NCBI GenBank assembly: GCA_023362775.1 | Contig: JALMGJ010000060.1 | Location: forward strand, 2,366,501 to 2,430,500 | DNA: 64,000 nt | Reading direction: 5' to 3' | Origin: Charina bottae | Taxonomy: Eukaryota; Chordata; Lepidosauria; Squamata; Charinaidae | Shown here: positions 22,433 to 36,543 of the stretch, one piece after another | Numbering within the stretch: position 1 is the first letter of the stretch | Layout: the number at the start of each line of letters is the position of its first letter | The notes under the pieces: generated by a model | The model's database searches: none | Told to the model about the DNA's origin: nothing | Seen by the model: only the letters and a program-made list of their open reading frames with translations | Program-made: the position numbers and the translations under genes

Positions 22433-25400
22433 ATGAGATTCGGGTTTGAATTTAAGGGTTGGAGGCGCTTACGGATGCTTGATTTGGGACGGCATAATTT
22501 TTGGCCCAAAAATCAAAAAATTCCTGACCGCGGAGTCAGGAAAAATCTCCCGGGAGGGGCCGGACCGAATCAGGTCAAATTGAAAAACGAAGGCCGCCAT
22601 GAGATTCGGGGTTGAATTTAAGGGTTGGAGGCGCTTTCGGATGCTTGATTTGGGACGGCATAATTTTTGGCCCAAAAATCAAAAAATTCCTGACCGCGGA
22701 GTCAGGAAAAATCTCCCGGGAGGGGCCGGACCGAATCAGGTCAAATTGAAAAACGAAGGCCGCCATGAGATTCGGGTTTGAATTTAAGGGTTGGAGGCGC
22801 TTACGGATGCTTGATTTGGGACGGCATAATTTTTGGCCCAAAAATCAAAAAATTCCTGACCGCGGAGTCAGGAAAAATCTCCCGGGAGGGGCCGGACCGA
22901 ATCAGGTCAAATTGAAAAACGAAGGCCGCCATGAGATTCGGGTTTGAATTTAAGGGTTGGAGGCGCTTACGGATGCTTGATTTGGGACGGCATAATTTTT
23001 GGCCCAAAAATCAAAAAATTCCTGACCGCGGAGTCAGGAAAAATCTCCCGGGAGGGGCCGGACCGAATCAGGTCAAATTGAAAAACGAAGGCTGCCATGA
23101 GATTCGGGGTTGAATTTAAGGGTTGGAGGCGCATTCGGATGCTTGATTTGGGACGGCAAAATTTTTGGCCCAAAAATCAAAAAATTCCTGACCGCGGAGT
23201 CAGGAAAAATCTCCCGGGAAGGGCTGGACCGAATCAGCTAAAATTGAAAAACGAAGGCCGCCATGAGATTCGGGGTTGAATTTAAGGGTTGGAGGCGCTT
23301 TCGGATGCTTGATTTGGGACGGCATAATTTTTGGCCCAAAAATCAAAAAATTCCTGACCGCGGAGTCAGGAAAAATCTCCCGGGAGGGGCCGGACCGAAT
23401 CAGGTCAAATTGAAAAACGAAGGCCGCCATGAGATTCAGGGTTGAATTTAAGGGTTGGAGGCGCATTCGGATGCTTGATTTTGGACGGCATAATTTTTGG
23501 CCCAAAAATCAAAAAATTCCTGACCGCGGAGTCAGGAAAAATCTCCCGGGAGGGGCCGGACCGAATCAGGTCAAATTGAAAAACGAAGGCCGCCATGAGA
23601 TTCGGGGTTGAATTTAAGGGTTGGAGGCGCTTTCGGATGCTTGATTTGGGACGGCATAATTTTTGGCCCAAAAATCAAAAAATTCCTGACCGCGGAGTCA
23701 GGAAAAATCTCCCGGGAGGGGCCGGACCGAATCAGGTCAAATTGAAAAACGAAGGCCGCCATGAGATTCGGGTTTGAATTTAAGGGTTGGAGGCGCTTAC
23801 GGATGCTTGATTTGGGACGGCATAATTTTTGGCCCAAAAATCAAAAAATTCCTGACCGCGAAGTCAGGAAATATCTCCCGGGAGGGGCCGGACCGAATCA
23901 GGTCAAATTGAAAAACGAAGGCTGCCATGAGATTCGGGGTTGAATTTAAGGGTTGGAGGCGCATTCGGATGCTTGATTTGGGACGGCATAATTTTTGGCC
24001 CAAAAATGAAAAAATTCCTGACCGCGGAGTCAGGAAAAATCTCCCGGGAGGGGCTGGACCGAATCAGGTCAAATTGAAAAACGAAGGCCGCCATGAGATT
24101 CGGGTTTGAATTTAAGGGTTGGAGGCGCTTACGGATGCTTGATTTGGGACGGCATAATTTTTGGCCCAAAAATCAAAAAATTCCTGACCGCGGAGTCAGG
24201 AAAAATCTCCCGGGAGGGGCCGGACCGAATCAGGTCAAATTGAAAAACGAAGGCCGCCATGAGATTCGGGGTTGAATTTAAGGGTTGGAGGCGCTTTCGG
24301 ATGCTTGATTTGGGACGGCATAATTTTTGGCCCAAAAATCAAAAAATTCCTGACCGCGGAGTCAGGAAAAATCTCCCGGGAGGGGCCGGACCGAATCAGG
24401 TCAAATTGAAAAACGAAGGCCGCCATGAGATTCGGGTTTGAATTTAAGGGTTGGAGGCGCTTACGGATGCTTGATTTGGGACGGCATAATTTTTGGCCCA
24501 AAAATCAAAAAATTCCTGACCGCGGAGTCAGGAAAAATCTCCCGGGAGGGGCCGGACCGAATCAGGTCAAATTGAAAAACGAAGGCCGCCATGAGATTCG
24601 GGTTTGAATTTAAGGGTTGGAGGCGCTTACGGATGCTTGATTTGGGACGGCATAATTTTTGGCCCAAAAATCAAAAAATTCCTGACCGCGGAGTCAGGAA
24701 AAATCTCCCGGGAGGGGCCGGACCGAATCAGGTCAAATTGAAAAACGAAGGCTGCCATGAGATTCGGGGTTGAATTTAAGGGTTGGAGGCGCATTCGGAT
24801 GCTTGATTTGGGACGGCAAAATTTTTGGCCCAAAAATTAAAAAATTCCTGAACGCGGAGTCAGGAAAAATCTCCCGGGAAGGGCTGGACCGAATCAGCTA
24901 AAATTGAAAAACGAAGGCCGCCATGAGATTCGGGGTTGAATTTAAGGGTTGGAGGTGCTTTCGGATGCTTGATTTGGGACGGCATAATTTTTGGCTCAAA
25001 AATCAAAAAATTCCTGACCGCGGAGTCAGGAAAAATCTCCCGGGAGGGGCCGGACCGAATCAGGTCAAATTGAAAAACGAAGGCCGCCATGAGATTCAGG
25101 GTTGAATTTAAGGGTTGGAGGCGCATTCGGATGCTTGATTTTGGACGGCATAATTTTTGGCCGAAAAATCAAAAAATTCCTGACCGCGGAGTCAGGAAAA
25201 ATCTCCCGGGAGGGGCCGGACCGAATCAGGTCAAATTGAAAAACGAAGGCCGCCATGAGATTCGGGGTTGAATTTAAGGGTTGGAGGCGCTTTCGGATGC
25301 TTGATTTGGGACGGCATAATTTTTGGCCCAAAAATCAAAAAATTCCTGACCGCGGAGTCAGGAAAAATCTCCCGGGAGGGGCCGGACCGAATCAGGTCAA

Positions 25401-25586
25401 ATTGAAAAACGAAGGCCGCCATGAGATTCGGGTTTGAATTTAAGGGTTGGAGGCGCTTACGGATGCTTGATTTGGGACGGCATAATTTTTGGCCCAAAAA
25501 TGAAAAAATTCCTGACCGCGGAGTCAGGAAAAATCTCCCGGGAGGGGATGGACCGAATCAGCTCAAATTGAAAAACGAAGGCCGCC
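22433..25586 (+). repeat. Ten-monomer higher-order repeat, 1,660-bp period, about 1.9 copies
   Basis: B-A-B-B-D-A-C-A-B at 22,433-23,926 recurs at 24,093-25,586. The unusual adjacent B-B pair is found in both. The tenth monomer differs (an AAATGAAAAAATT copy at 23,927; a CAAAAT, CTGCGG copy at 25,587). Copy two has picked up private changes such as GGAGGTGCTTTC and TTGGCTCAAAA at 24,923 and GGCCGAAAA at 25,089. It has the same length as the 7,497-11,480 repeat but a different monomer order. Confidence 0.75.
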
Positions 25587-27910
25587 ATGAGATTCGGGGT
25601 TGAATTTAAGGGTTGGAGGCGCTTTCGGATGCTTGATTTGGGACGGCAAAATTTTTGGCCCAAAAATCAAAAAATTCCTGACTGCGGAGTCAGGAAAAAT
25701 CTCCCGGGAGGGGCCGGACCGAATCAGGTCAAATTGAAAAACGAAGGCCGCCATGAGATTCGGGGTTGAATTTAAGGCTTGGAGGCGCTTTCGGATGCTT
25801 GATTTGGGACGGCATAATTTTTGGCCCAAAAATCAAAAAATTCCTGACCGCGGAGTCAGGAAAAATCTCCCGGGAGGGGCCGGACCGAATCTGGTCAAAT
25901 CGAAAAAAGAAGGCCGCCATGAGATTCGGGGTTGAATTTAAGGGTTGGAGGCGCTTTTGGATGCTTGATTTGGGACGGCAAAGTTTTCGGCCCAAAAATC
26001 AAAAAATTCCTGAACGCGGAGTCAGGAAAAATCTCCCGGGAAGGGCTGGACCGAATCAGCTAAAATTGAAAAACGAAGGCCGCCATGAGATTCGGGGTTG
26101 AATTTAAGGGTTGGAGGCGCTTTCGGATGCTTGATTTGGGACGGCATAATTTTTGGCCCAAAAATCAAAAAATTCCTGACCGCGGAGTCAGGAAAAATCT
26201 CCCGGGAGGGGCCGGACCGAATCAGGTCAAATTGAAAAACGAAGGCCGCCATGAGATTCGGGGTTGAATTTAAGGGTTGGAGGCGCTTTCGGATGCTTGA
26301 TTTGGGACGGCATAATTTTTGGCCCAAAAATCAAAAAATTCCTGACCGCGGAGTCAGGAAAAATCTCCCGGGAGGGGCCGGACCGAATCAGGTCAAATTG
26401 AAAAACGAAGGCCGCCATGAGATTCGGGTTTGAATTTAAGGGTTGGAGGCGCTTACGGATGCTTGATTTGGGACGGCATAATTTTTGGCCCAAAAATCAA
26501 AAAATTCCTGACCGCGGAGTCAGGAAAAATCTCCCGGGAGGGGCCGGACCGAATCAGGTCAAATTGAAAAACGAAGGCTGCCATGAGATTCGGGGTTGAA
26601 TTTAAGGGTTGGAGGCGCATTCGGATGCTTGATTTTGGACGGCATAATTTTTGGCCCAAAAATCAAAAAATTCCTGACCGCGGAGTCAGGAAAAATCTCC
26701 CGGGAAGGGCTGGACCGAATCAGCTAAAATTGAAAAACGAAGGCCGCCATGAGATTCGGGGTTGAATTTAAGGGTTGGAGGCGCATTCGGATGCTTGATT
26801 TTGGACGGCATAATTTTTGGCCCAAAAATCAAAAAATTCCTGACCGCGGAGTCAGGAAAAATCTCCCGGGAGGGGCCGGACCGAATCAGGTCAAATTGAA
26901 AAACGAAGGCCGCCATGAGATTCGGGGTTGAATTTAAGGGTTGGAGGCGCTTTCGGATGCTTGATTTGGGACGGCAAAATTTTTGGCCCAAAAATCAAAA
27001 AATTCCTGAACGCGGAGTCAGGAAAAATCTCCCGGGAAGGGCTGGACCGAATCAGCTAAAATTGAAAAACGAAGGCCGCCATGAGATTCAGGGTTGAATT
27101 TAAGGGTTGGAGGCGCTTTCGGATGCTTGATTTGGGACGGCATAATTTTTGGCCCAAAAATCAAAAAATTCCTGACCGCGGAGTCAGGAAAAATCTCCCG
27201 GGAGGGGCCGGACCGAATCAGGTCAAATTGAAAAACGAAGGCCGCCATGACATTCAGGGTTGAATTTAAGGGTTGGAGGCGCATTCGGATGCTTGATTTT
27301 GGACGGCATAATTTTTGGCCCAAAAATCAAAAAATTCCTGACCGCGGAGTCAGGAAAAATCTCCCGGGAGGGGCCGGACCGAATCAGGTCAAATTGAAAA
27401 ACGAAGGCCGCCATGAGATTCGGGGTTGAATTTAAGGGTTGGAGGCGCTTTCGGATGCTTGATTTGGGACGGCATAATTTTTGGCCCAAAAATCAAAAAA
27501 TTCCTGACCGCGGAGTCAGGAAAAATCTCCCGGGAGGGGCCGGACCGAATCAGGTCAAATTGAAAAACGAAGGCCGCCATGAGATTCGGGTTTGAATTTA
27601 AGGGTTGGAGGCGCTTACGGATGCTTTATTTGGGACGGCATAATTTTTGGCCCAAAAATCAAAAAATTCCTGACCGCGGAGTCAGGAAAAATCTCCCGGG
27701 AGGGGCCGGACCGAATCAGGTCAAATTGAAAAACGAAGGCTGCCATGAGATTCGGGGTTGAATTTAAGGGTTGGAGGCGCATTCGGATGCTTGATTTGGG
27801 ACGGCAAAATTTTTGGCCCAAAAATCAAAAAATTCCTGACCGCGGAGTCAGGAAAAATCTCCCGGGAGGGGCCGGACCGAATCAGGTCAAATTGAAAAAC
27901 GAAGGCCGCC

Positions 27911-30732
27911 ATGAGATTCGGGGTTGAATTTAAGGGTTGGAGGCGCTTTCGGATGCTTGATTTGGGACGGCATAATTTTTGGCCCAAAAATCAAAAAATT
28001 CCTGACCGCGGAGTCAGGAAAAATCTCCCGGGAGGGGCCGGACCGAATCAGGTCAAATTGAAAAACGAAGGCCGCCATGAGATTCGGGGTTGAATTTAAG
28101 GGTTGGAGGCGCTTTCGGATGCTTGATTTGGGACGGCATAATTTTTGGCCCAAAAATCAAAAAATTCCTGACCGCGGAGTCAGGAAAAATCTCCCGGGAG
28201 GGGCCGGACCGAATCAGGTCAAATTGAAAAACGAAGGCCGCCATGAGATTCGGGTTTGAATTTAAGGGTTGGAGGCGCTTACGGATGCTTGATTTGGGAC
28301 GGCATAATTTTTGGCCCAAAAATCAAAAAATTCCTGACCGCGGAGTCAGGAAAAATCTCCCGGGAGGGGCCGGACCGAATCAGGTCAAATTGAAAAACGA
28401 AGGCTGCCATGAGATTCGGGGTTGAATTTAAGGGTTGGAGGCGCATTCGGATGCTTGATTTGGGACGGCAAAATTTTTGGCCCAAAAATCAAAAAATTCC
28501 TGAACGCGGAGTCAGGAAAAATCTCCCGGGAAGGGCTGGACCGAATCAGCTAAAATTGAAAAACGAAGGCCGCCATGAGATTCGGGGTTGAATTTAAGGG
28601 TTGGAGGCGCATTCGGATGCTTGATTTTGGACGGCATAATTTTTGGCCCAAAAATCAAAAAATTCCTGACCGCGGAGTCAGGAAAAATCTCCCGGGAGGG
28701 GCCGGACCGAATCAGGTCAAATTGAAAAACGAAGGCCGCCATGAGATTCGGGGTTGAATTTAAGGGTTGGAGGCGCTTTCGGATGCTTGATTTGGGACGG
28801 CATAATTTTTGGCCCAAAAATCAAAAAATTCCTGACCGCGGAGTCAGGAAAAATCTCCCGGGAGGGGCCGGACCGAATCAGGTCAAATTGAAAAACGAAG
28901 GCCGCCATGAGATTCGGGGTTGAATTTAAGGGTTGGAGGCGCTTTCGGATGCTTGATTTGGGACGGCATAATTTTTGGCCCAAAAATCAAAAAATTCCTG
29001 ACCGCGGAGTCAGGAAAAATCTCCCGGGAGGGGCCGGACCGAATCAGGTCAAATTGAAAAACGAAGGCCGCCATGAGATTCGGGTTTGAATTTAAGGGTT
29101 GGAGGCGCTTACGGATGCTTGATTTGGGACGGCATAATTTTTGGCCCAAAAATCAAAAAATTCCTGACCGCGGAGTCAGGAAAAATCTCCCGGGAGGGGC
29201 CGGACCGAATCAGGTCAAATTGAAAAACGAAGGCTGCCATGAGATTCGGGGTTGAATTTAAGGGTTGGAGGCGCATTCGGATGCTTGATTTGGGACGGCA
29301 AAATTTTTGGCCCAAAAATCAAAAAATTCCTGAACGCGGAGTCAGGAAAAATCTCCCGGGAAGGGCTGGACCGAATCAGCTAAAATTGAAAAACGAAGGC
29401 CGCCATGAGATTCGGGGTTGAATTTAAGGGTTGGAGGCGCATTCGGATGCTTGATTTTGGACGGCATAATTTTTGGCCCAAAAATCAAAAAATTCCTGAC
29501 CGCGGAGTCAGGAAAAATCTCCCGGGAGGGGCCGGACCGAATCAGGTCAAATTGAAAAACGAAGGCCGCCATGAGATTCGGGGTTGAATTTAAGGGTTGG
29601 AGGCGCTTTCGGATGCTTGATTTGGGACGGCAAAATTTTTGGCCCAAAAATCAAAAAATTCCTGAACGCGGAGTCAGGAAAAATCTCCCGGGAAGGGCTG
29701 GACCGAATCAGCTAAAATTGAAAAACGAAGGCCGCCATGAGATTCGGGGTTGAATTTAAGGGTTGGAGGCGCATTCGGATGCTTGATTTTGGACGGCATA
29801 ATTTTTGGCCCAAAAATCAAAAAATTCCTGACCGCGGAGTCAGGAAAAATCTCCCGGGAGGGGCCGGACCGAATCAGGTCAAATTGAAAAACGAAGGCCG
29901 CCATGAGATTCGGGGTTGAATTTAAGGGTTGGAGGCGCTTTCGGATGCTTGATTTGGGACGGCATAATTTTTGGCCCAAAAATCAAAAAATTCCTGACCG
30001 CGGAGTCAGGAAAAATCTCCCGGGAGGGGCCGGACCGAATCAGGTCAAATTGAAAAACGAAGGCCGCCATGAGATTCGGGGTTGAATTTAAGGGTTGGAG
30101 GCGCTTTCGGATGCTTGATTTGGGACGGCATAATTTTTGGCCCAAAAATCAAAAAATTCCTGACCGCGGAGTCAGGAAAAATCTCCCGGGAGGGGCCGGA
30201 CCGAATCAGGTCAAATTGAAAAACGAAGGCCGCCATGAGATTCGGGTTTGAATTTAAGGGTTGGAGGCGCTTACGGATGCTTGATTTGGGACGGCATAAT
30301 TTTTGGCCCAAAAATCAAAAAATTCCTGACCGCGGAGTCAGGAAAAATCTCCCGGGAGGGGCCGGACCGAATCAGGTCAAATTGAAAAACGAAGGCTGCC
30401 ATGAGATTCGGGGTTGAATTTAAGGGTTGGAGGCGCATTCGGATGCTTGATTTGGGACGGCAAAATTTTTGGCCCAAAAATCAAAAAATTCCTGAACGCG
30501 GAGTCAGGAAAAATCTCCCGGGAAGGGCTGGACCGAATCAGCTAAAATTGAAAAACGAAGGCCGCCATGAGATTCGGGGTTGAATTTAAGGGTTGGAGGC
30601 GCATTCGGATGCTTGATTTTGGACGGCATAATTTTTGGCCCAAAAATCAAAAAATTCCTGACCGCGGAGTCAGGAAAAATCTCCCGGGAGGGGCCGGACC
30701 GAATCAGGTCAAATTGAAAAACGAAGGCCGCC
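27911..30732 (+). repeat. Three copies of a 5-monomer unit A-A-B-D-C' (830 bp) with a 332-bp spacer pair
   Basis: The unit occupies 27,911-28,740, 28,741-29,570 and 29,903-30,732. Between the second and third copies lie two extra monomers, an A/D hybrid and a C' at 29,571-29,902. The same hybrid follows the third unit at 30,733. The copies appear nearly identical by eye, which suggests recent amplification. Confidence 0.78.
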
Positions 30733-32060
30733 ATGAGATTCGGGGTTGAATTTAAGGGTTGGAGGCGCTTTCGGATGCTTGATTTGGGACGGCAAAATTT
30801 TTGGCCCAAAAATCAAAAAATTCCTGAACGCGGAGTCAGGAAAAATCTCCCGGGAAGGGCTGGACCGAATCAGCTAAAATTGAAAAACGAAGGCCGCCAT
30901 GAGATTCGGGGTTGAATTTAAGGGTTGGAGGCGCTTTCGGATGCTTGATTTGGGACGGCATAATTTTTGGCCCAAAAATCAAAAAATTCCTGACCGCGGA
31001 GTCAGGAAAAATCTCCCGGGAGGGGCCGGACCGAATCAGGTCAAATTGAAAAACGAAGGCTGCCATGAGATTCGGGGTTGAATTTAAGGGTTGGAGGCGC
31101 ATTCGGATGCTTGATTTGGGACGGCAAAATTTTTGGCCCAAAAATCAAAAAATTCCTGAACGCGGAGTCAGGAAAAATCTCCCGGGAAGGGCTGGACCGA
31201 ATCAGCTAAAATTGAAAAACGAAGGCCGCCATGAGATTCGGGGTTGAATTTAAGGGTTGGAGGCGCTTTCGGATGCTTGATTTGGGACGGCATAATTTTT
31301 GGCCCAAAAATCAAAAAATTCCTGACCGCGGAGTCAGGAAAAATCTCCCGGGAGGGGCCGGACCGAATCAGGTCAAATTGAAAAACGAAGGCCGCCATGA
31401 GATTCAGGGTTGAATTTAAGGGTTGGAGGCGCATTCGGATGCTTGATTTTGGACGGCATAATTTTTGGCCCAAAAATCAAAAAATTCCTGACCGCGGAGT
31501 CAGGAAAAATCTCCCGGGAGGGGCCGGACCGAATCAGGTCAAATTGAAAAACGAAGGCCGCCATGAGATTCGGGGTTGAATTTAAGGGTTGGAGGCGCTT
31601 TCGGATGCTTGATTTGGGACGGCATAATTTTTGGCCCAAAAATCAAAAAATTCCTGACCGCGGAGTCAGGAAAAATCTCCCGGGAGGGGCCGGACCGAAT
31701 CAGGTCAAATTGAAAAATGAAGGCCGCCATGAGATTCGGGTTTGAATTTAAGGGTTGGAGGCGCTTACGGATGCTTGATTTGGGACGGCATAATTTTTGG
31801 CCCAAAAATCAAAAAATTCCTGACCGCGGAGTCAGGAAAAATCTCCCGGGAGGGGCCGGACCGAATCAGGTCAAATTGAAAAACGAAGGCCGCCATGAGA
31901 TTCGGGGTTGAATTTAAGGGTTGGAGGCGCTTTCGGATGCTTGATTTGGGACGGCATAATTTTTGGCCCAAAAATCAAAAAATTCCTGACCGCGGAGTCA
32001 GGAAAAATCTCCCGGGAGGGGCCGGACCGAATCAGGTCAAATTGAAAAACGAAGGCCGCC

Positions 32061-32227
32061 ATGAGATTCGGGTTTGAATTTAAGGGTTGGAGGCGCTTAC
32101 GGATGCTTGATTTGGGACGGCATAATTTTTGGCCCAAAAAATCAAAAAATTCCTGACCGCGGAGTCAGGAAAAATCTCCCGGGAGGGGCCGGACCGAATC
32201 AGGTCAAATTGAAAAACGAAGGCTGCC
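32061..32227 (+). repeat. 167-bp monomer with one extra A in the A-tract
   Basis: The run after GGCCC is six A residues (32,136-32,141) where other copies have five. This is the only insertion relative to the consensus in the window and is typical of homopolymer slippage. It could also be a sequencing error. Confidence 0.85.
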
Positions 32228-33223
32228 ATGAGATTCGGGGTTGAATTTAAGGGTTGGAGGCGCATTCGGATGCTTGATTTGGGACGGCAAAATTTTTGGC
32301 CCAAAAATCTTAAAATTCCTGAACGCGGAGTCAGGAAAAATCTCCCGGGAAGGGCTGGACCGAATCAGCTAAAATTGAAAAACGAAGGCCGCCATGAGAT
32401 TCGGGGTTGAATTTAAGGGTTGGAGGCGCTTTCGGATGCTTGATTTGGGACGGCATAATTTTTGGCCCAAAAATTAAAAAATTCCTGTCCGCGGAGTCAG
32501 GAAAAATCTCCCGGGAGGGGCCGGACCGAATCAGGTCAAATTGAAAAACGAAGGCCGCCATGAGATTCAGGGTTGAATTTAAGGGTTGGAGGCGCATTCG
32601 GATGCTTGATTTTGGACGGCATAATTTTTGGCCCAAAAATCAAAAAATTCCTGACCGCGGAGTCAGGAAAAATCTCCCGGGAGGGGCCGGACCGAATCAG
32701 GTCAAATTGAAAAACGAAGGCCGCCATGAGATTCGGGGTTGAATTTAAGGGTTGGAGGCGCTTTCGGATGCTTGATTTGGGACGGCATAATTTTTGGCCC
32801 AAAAATCAAAAAATTCCTGACCGCGGAGTCAGGAAAAATCTCCCGGGAGGGGCCGGACCGAATCAGGTCAAATTGAAAAACGAAGGCCGCCATGAGATTC
32901 GGGTTTGAATTTAAGGGTTGGAGGCGCTTACGGATGCTTGATTTGGGACGGCATAATTTTTGGCCCAAAAATCAAAAAATTCCTGACCGCGAAGTCAGGA
33001 AAAATCTCCCGGGAGGGGCCGGACCGAATCAGGTCAAATTGAAAAACGAAGGCTGCCATGAGATTCGGGGTTGAATTTAAGGGTTGGAGGCGCATTCGGA
33101 TGCTTGATTTGGGACGGCATAATTTTTGGCCCAAAAATGAAAAAATTCCTGACCGCGGAGTCAGGAAAAATCTCCCGGGAGGGGCCGGACCGAATCAGGT
33201 CAAATTGAAAAACGAAGGCCGCC

Positions 33224-35215
33224 ATGAGATTCGGGGTTGAATTTAAGGGTTGGAGGCGCTTTCGGATGCTTGATTTGGGACGGCAAAATTTTTGGCCCAA
33301 AAATCAAAAAATTCCTGACCGCGGAGTCAGGAAAAATCTCCCGGGAGGGGCCGGACCGAATCAGGTCAAATTGAAAAACGAAGGCCGCCATGAGATTCGG
33401 GGTTGAATTTAAGCGTTGGAGGTGCATTCGGATGCTTGATTTGGGACGGCATAATTTTTGGCCCAAAAATCAAAAAATTCCTGACCGCGGAGTCAGGAAA
33501 AATCTCCCGGGACGGGCCGGACCGAATCTGGTCAAATTGAAAAAAGAAGGCCGCCATGAGATTCGGGGTTGAATTTAAGGGTTGGAGGCGCTTTTGGATG
33601 CTTGATTTGGGACGGCATAATTTTTGGCCCAAATATCAAAAAATTCCTGACCGCGGAGTCAGGAAAAATCTCCCGGGAGGGGCCGGACCGAATCAGGTCA
33701 AATTGAAAAACGAAGGCCGCCATGAGATTTGGGGTTGAATTTAAGGGTTGGAGGCGCTTTCGGATGCTTGATTTGAGACGGCAAAGTTTTCGGCCCAAAA
33801 ATCAAAAAATTCCTGACCGCGGAGTCAGGAAAAATCTCCCGGGAGGGGCTGGACCGAATCAGCTAAAATTGAAAAACGAAGGCCGCCATGAGATTCGGGG
33901 TTGAATTTAAGGGTTGGAGGCGCTTTCGGATGCTTGATTTGGGACGGCATAATTTTTGGCCCAAAAATCAAAAAATTCCTGACCGCGGAGTCAGGAAAAA
34001 TCTCCCGGGAGGGGCTGGACCGAATCAGCTCAAATTGAAAAACAAAGGCCGCCATGAGATTCGGGGTTGAATTTAAGGGTTGGAGGCGCTTTCGGATGCT
34101 TGATTTGGGACGGCAAAATTTTTGGCCCAAAAATCAAAAAATTCCTGACCGCGGAGTCAGGAAAAATCTCCCGGGAGGGGCCGGACCGAATCAGGTCAAA
34201 TTGAAAAACGAAGGCCGCCATGAGATTCGGGGTTGAATTTAAGGGTTGGAGGCGCTTTCGGATGCTTGATTTGGGACGGCAAAATTTTTGGCCCAAAAAT
34301 CAAAAAATTCCTGACCGCGGAGTCAGGAAAAATCTCCCGGGAGGGGCCGGACCGAATCAGGTCAAATTGAAAAACGAAGGCCGCCATGAGATTCGGGGTT
34401 GAATTTAAGCGTTGGAGGTGCATTCGGATGCTTGATTTGGGACGGCATAATTTTTGGCCCAAAAATCAAAAAATTCCTGACCGCGGAGTCAGGAAAAATC
34501 TCCCGGGACGGGCCGGACCGAATCTGGTCAAATTGAAAAAAGAAGGCCGCCATGAGATTCGGGGTTGAATTTAAGGGTTGGAGGCGCTTTTGGATGCTTG
34601 ATTTGGGACGGCATAATTTTTGGCCCAAATATCAAAAAATTCCTGACCGCGGAGTCAGGAAAAATCTCCCGGGAGGGGCCGGACCGAATCAGGTCAAATT
34701 GAAAAACGAAGGCCGCCATGAGATTTGGGGTTGAATTTAAGGGTTGGAGGCGCTTTCGGATGCTTGATTTGAGACGGCAAAGTTTTCGGCCCAAAAATCA
34801 AAAAATTCCTGACCGCGGAGTCAGGAAAAATCTCCCGGGAGGGGCTGGACCGAATCAGCTAAAATTGAAAAACGAAGGCCGCCATGAGATTCGGGGTTGA
34901 ATTTAAGGGTTGGAGGCGCTTTCGGATGCTTGATTTGGGACGGCATAATTTTTGGCCCAAAAATCAAAAAATTCCTGACCGCGGAGTCAGGAAAAATCTC
35001 CCGGGAGGGGCTGGACCGAATCAGCTCAAATTGAAAAACAAAGGCCGCCATGAGATTCGGGGTTGAATTTAAGGGTTGGAGGCGCTTTCGGATGCTTGAT
35101 TTGGGACGGCAAAATTTTTGGCCCAAAAATCAAAAAATTCCTGACCGCGGAGTCAGGAAAAATCTCCCGGGAGGGGCCGGACCGAATCAGGTCAAATTGA
35201 AAAACGAAGGCCGCC
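33224..35215 (+). repeat. Tandem duplicate of a 6-monomer unit (2 x 996 bp), apparently identical
   Basis: 33,224-34,219 and 34,220-35,215 carry the same succession of distinctive monomers: a CAAAAT copy; AAGCGTTGGAGGTGC with GGGACGGGCC and GAAAAAAGAAGG; CTTTTGG with CCCAAATATC; E with GAGATTTGG; an AAACAAAGG copy; and a CAAAAT copy. I saw no difference between the two by eye. Flanking monomers (33,058 and 35,216) do not match, so the duplication is confined to this interval. Confidence 0.82.
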
Positions 35216-36543
35216 ATGAGATTCGGGGTTGAATTTAAGGGTTGGAGGCACATTCGGATGCTTGATTTGGGACGGCATAATTTTTGGCCCAAAAATCAAA
35301 AAATTCCTGACCGCGGAGTCAGGAAAAATCTCCCGGGAGGGGCCGGACCGAATCAGGTCAAATTGAAAAACGAAGGCCGCCATGAGATTCGGGGTTGAAT
35401 TTAAGGGTTGGAGGCGCTTTCGGATGCTTGATTTGGGACGGCATAATTTTTGGCCCAAAAATCAAAAAATTCCTGACCACGGAGTCAGGAAAAATCTCCC
35501 GGGAGGGGCCGGACCGAATCAGGTCAAATTGAAAAACGAAGGCCGCCCTGAGATTCGGGGTTGAATTTACGGGTTGGAGGCGCTTTCGGATGCTTGATTT
35601 GGGACGGCATAATTTTTGGCCCAAAAATCTTAAAATTCCTGACCGCGGAGTCAGGAAAAATCTCCCGGGAGGGGCCGGACCGAATCAGGTCAAATTGAAA
35701 AACGAAGGCTGCCATGAGATTCGGGTTTGAATTTAAGGGTTGGAGGCGCATTCGGATGCTTGATTTGGGACGGCAAAATTTTTGGCCCAAAAATCAAAAA
35801 ATTCCTGAACGCGGAGTCAGGAAAAATCTCCCGGGAAGGGCTGGACCGAATCAGCTAAAATTGAAAAACGAAGGCCGCCATGAGATTCGGGGTTGAATTT
35901 AAGGGTTGGAGGCGCTTTCGGATGCTTGATTTGGGACGGCATAATTTTTGGCCCAAAAATCAAAAAATTCCTGACCGCGGAGTCAGGAAAAATCTCCCGG
36001 GAGGGGCCGGACCGAATCAGGTCAAATTGAAAAACGAAGGCCGCCATGAGATTCAGGGTTGAATTTAAGGGTTGGAGGCGCATTCGGATGCTTGATTTTG
36101 GACGGCAAAATTTTTGGCCCAAAAATCAAAAAATTCCTGACCGCGGAGTCAGGAAAAATCTCCCGGGAGGGGCCGGACCGAATCAGGTCAAATTGAAAAA
36201 CGAAGGCCGCCATGAGATTCGGGGTTGAATTTAAGGGTTGGAGGCACATTCGGATGCTTGATTTGGGACGGCATAATTTTTGGCCCAAAAATCAAAAAAT
36301 TCCTGACCGCGGAGTCAGGAAAAATCTCCCGGGAGGGGCCGGACCGAATCAGGTCAAATTGAAAAACGAAGGCCGCCATGAGATTCGGGGTTGAATTTAA
36401 GGGTTGGAGGCGCATTCGGATGCTTGATTTGGGACGGCATAATTTTTGGCCCAAAAATCAAAAAATTCCTGACCGCGGAGTCAGGAAAAATCTCCCGGGA
36501 GGGGCCGGACCGAATCAGGTCAAATTGAAAAACGAAGGCCGCC

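Larger units (their letters stand above)
21273..33057 (+). repeat. Array domain 3: return of the A/B/C/D family, with C' copies
   Basis: After domain 2 the A/B/C/D order of domain 1 reappears, for example D-A-C at 21,771-22,267. Two adjacent 165-bp monomers lie at 22,103 and 22,268. From about 26.6 kb the C copies are replaced by C' (t37a, g54t without g10a) and A/D hybrids become common. A short island at 25,587-26,084 carries TTTAAGGCTTGG and CTTTTGG copies otherwise typical of domain 2, so segments have been exchanged between domains. Confidence 0.75.
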
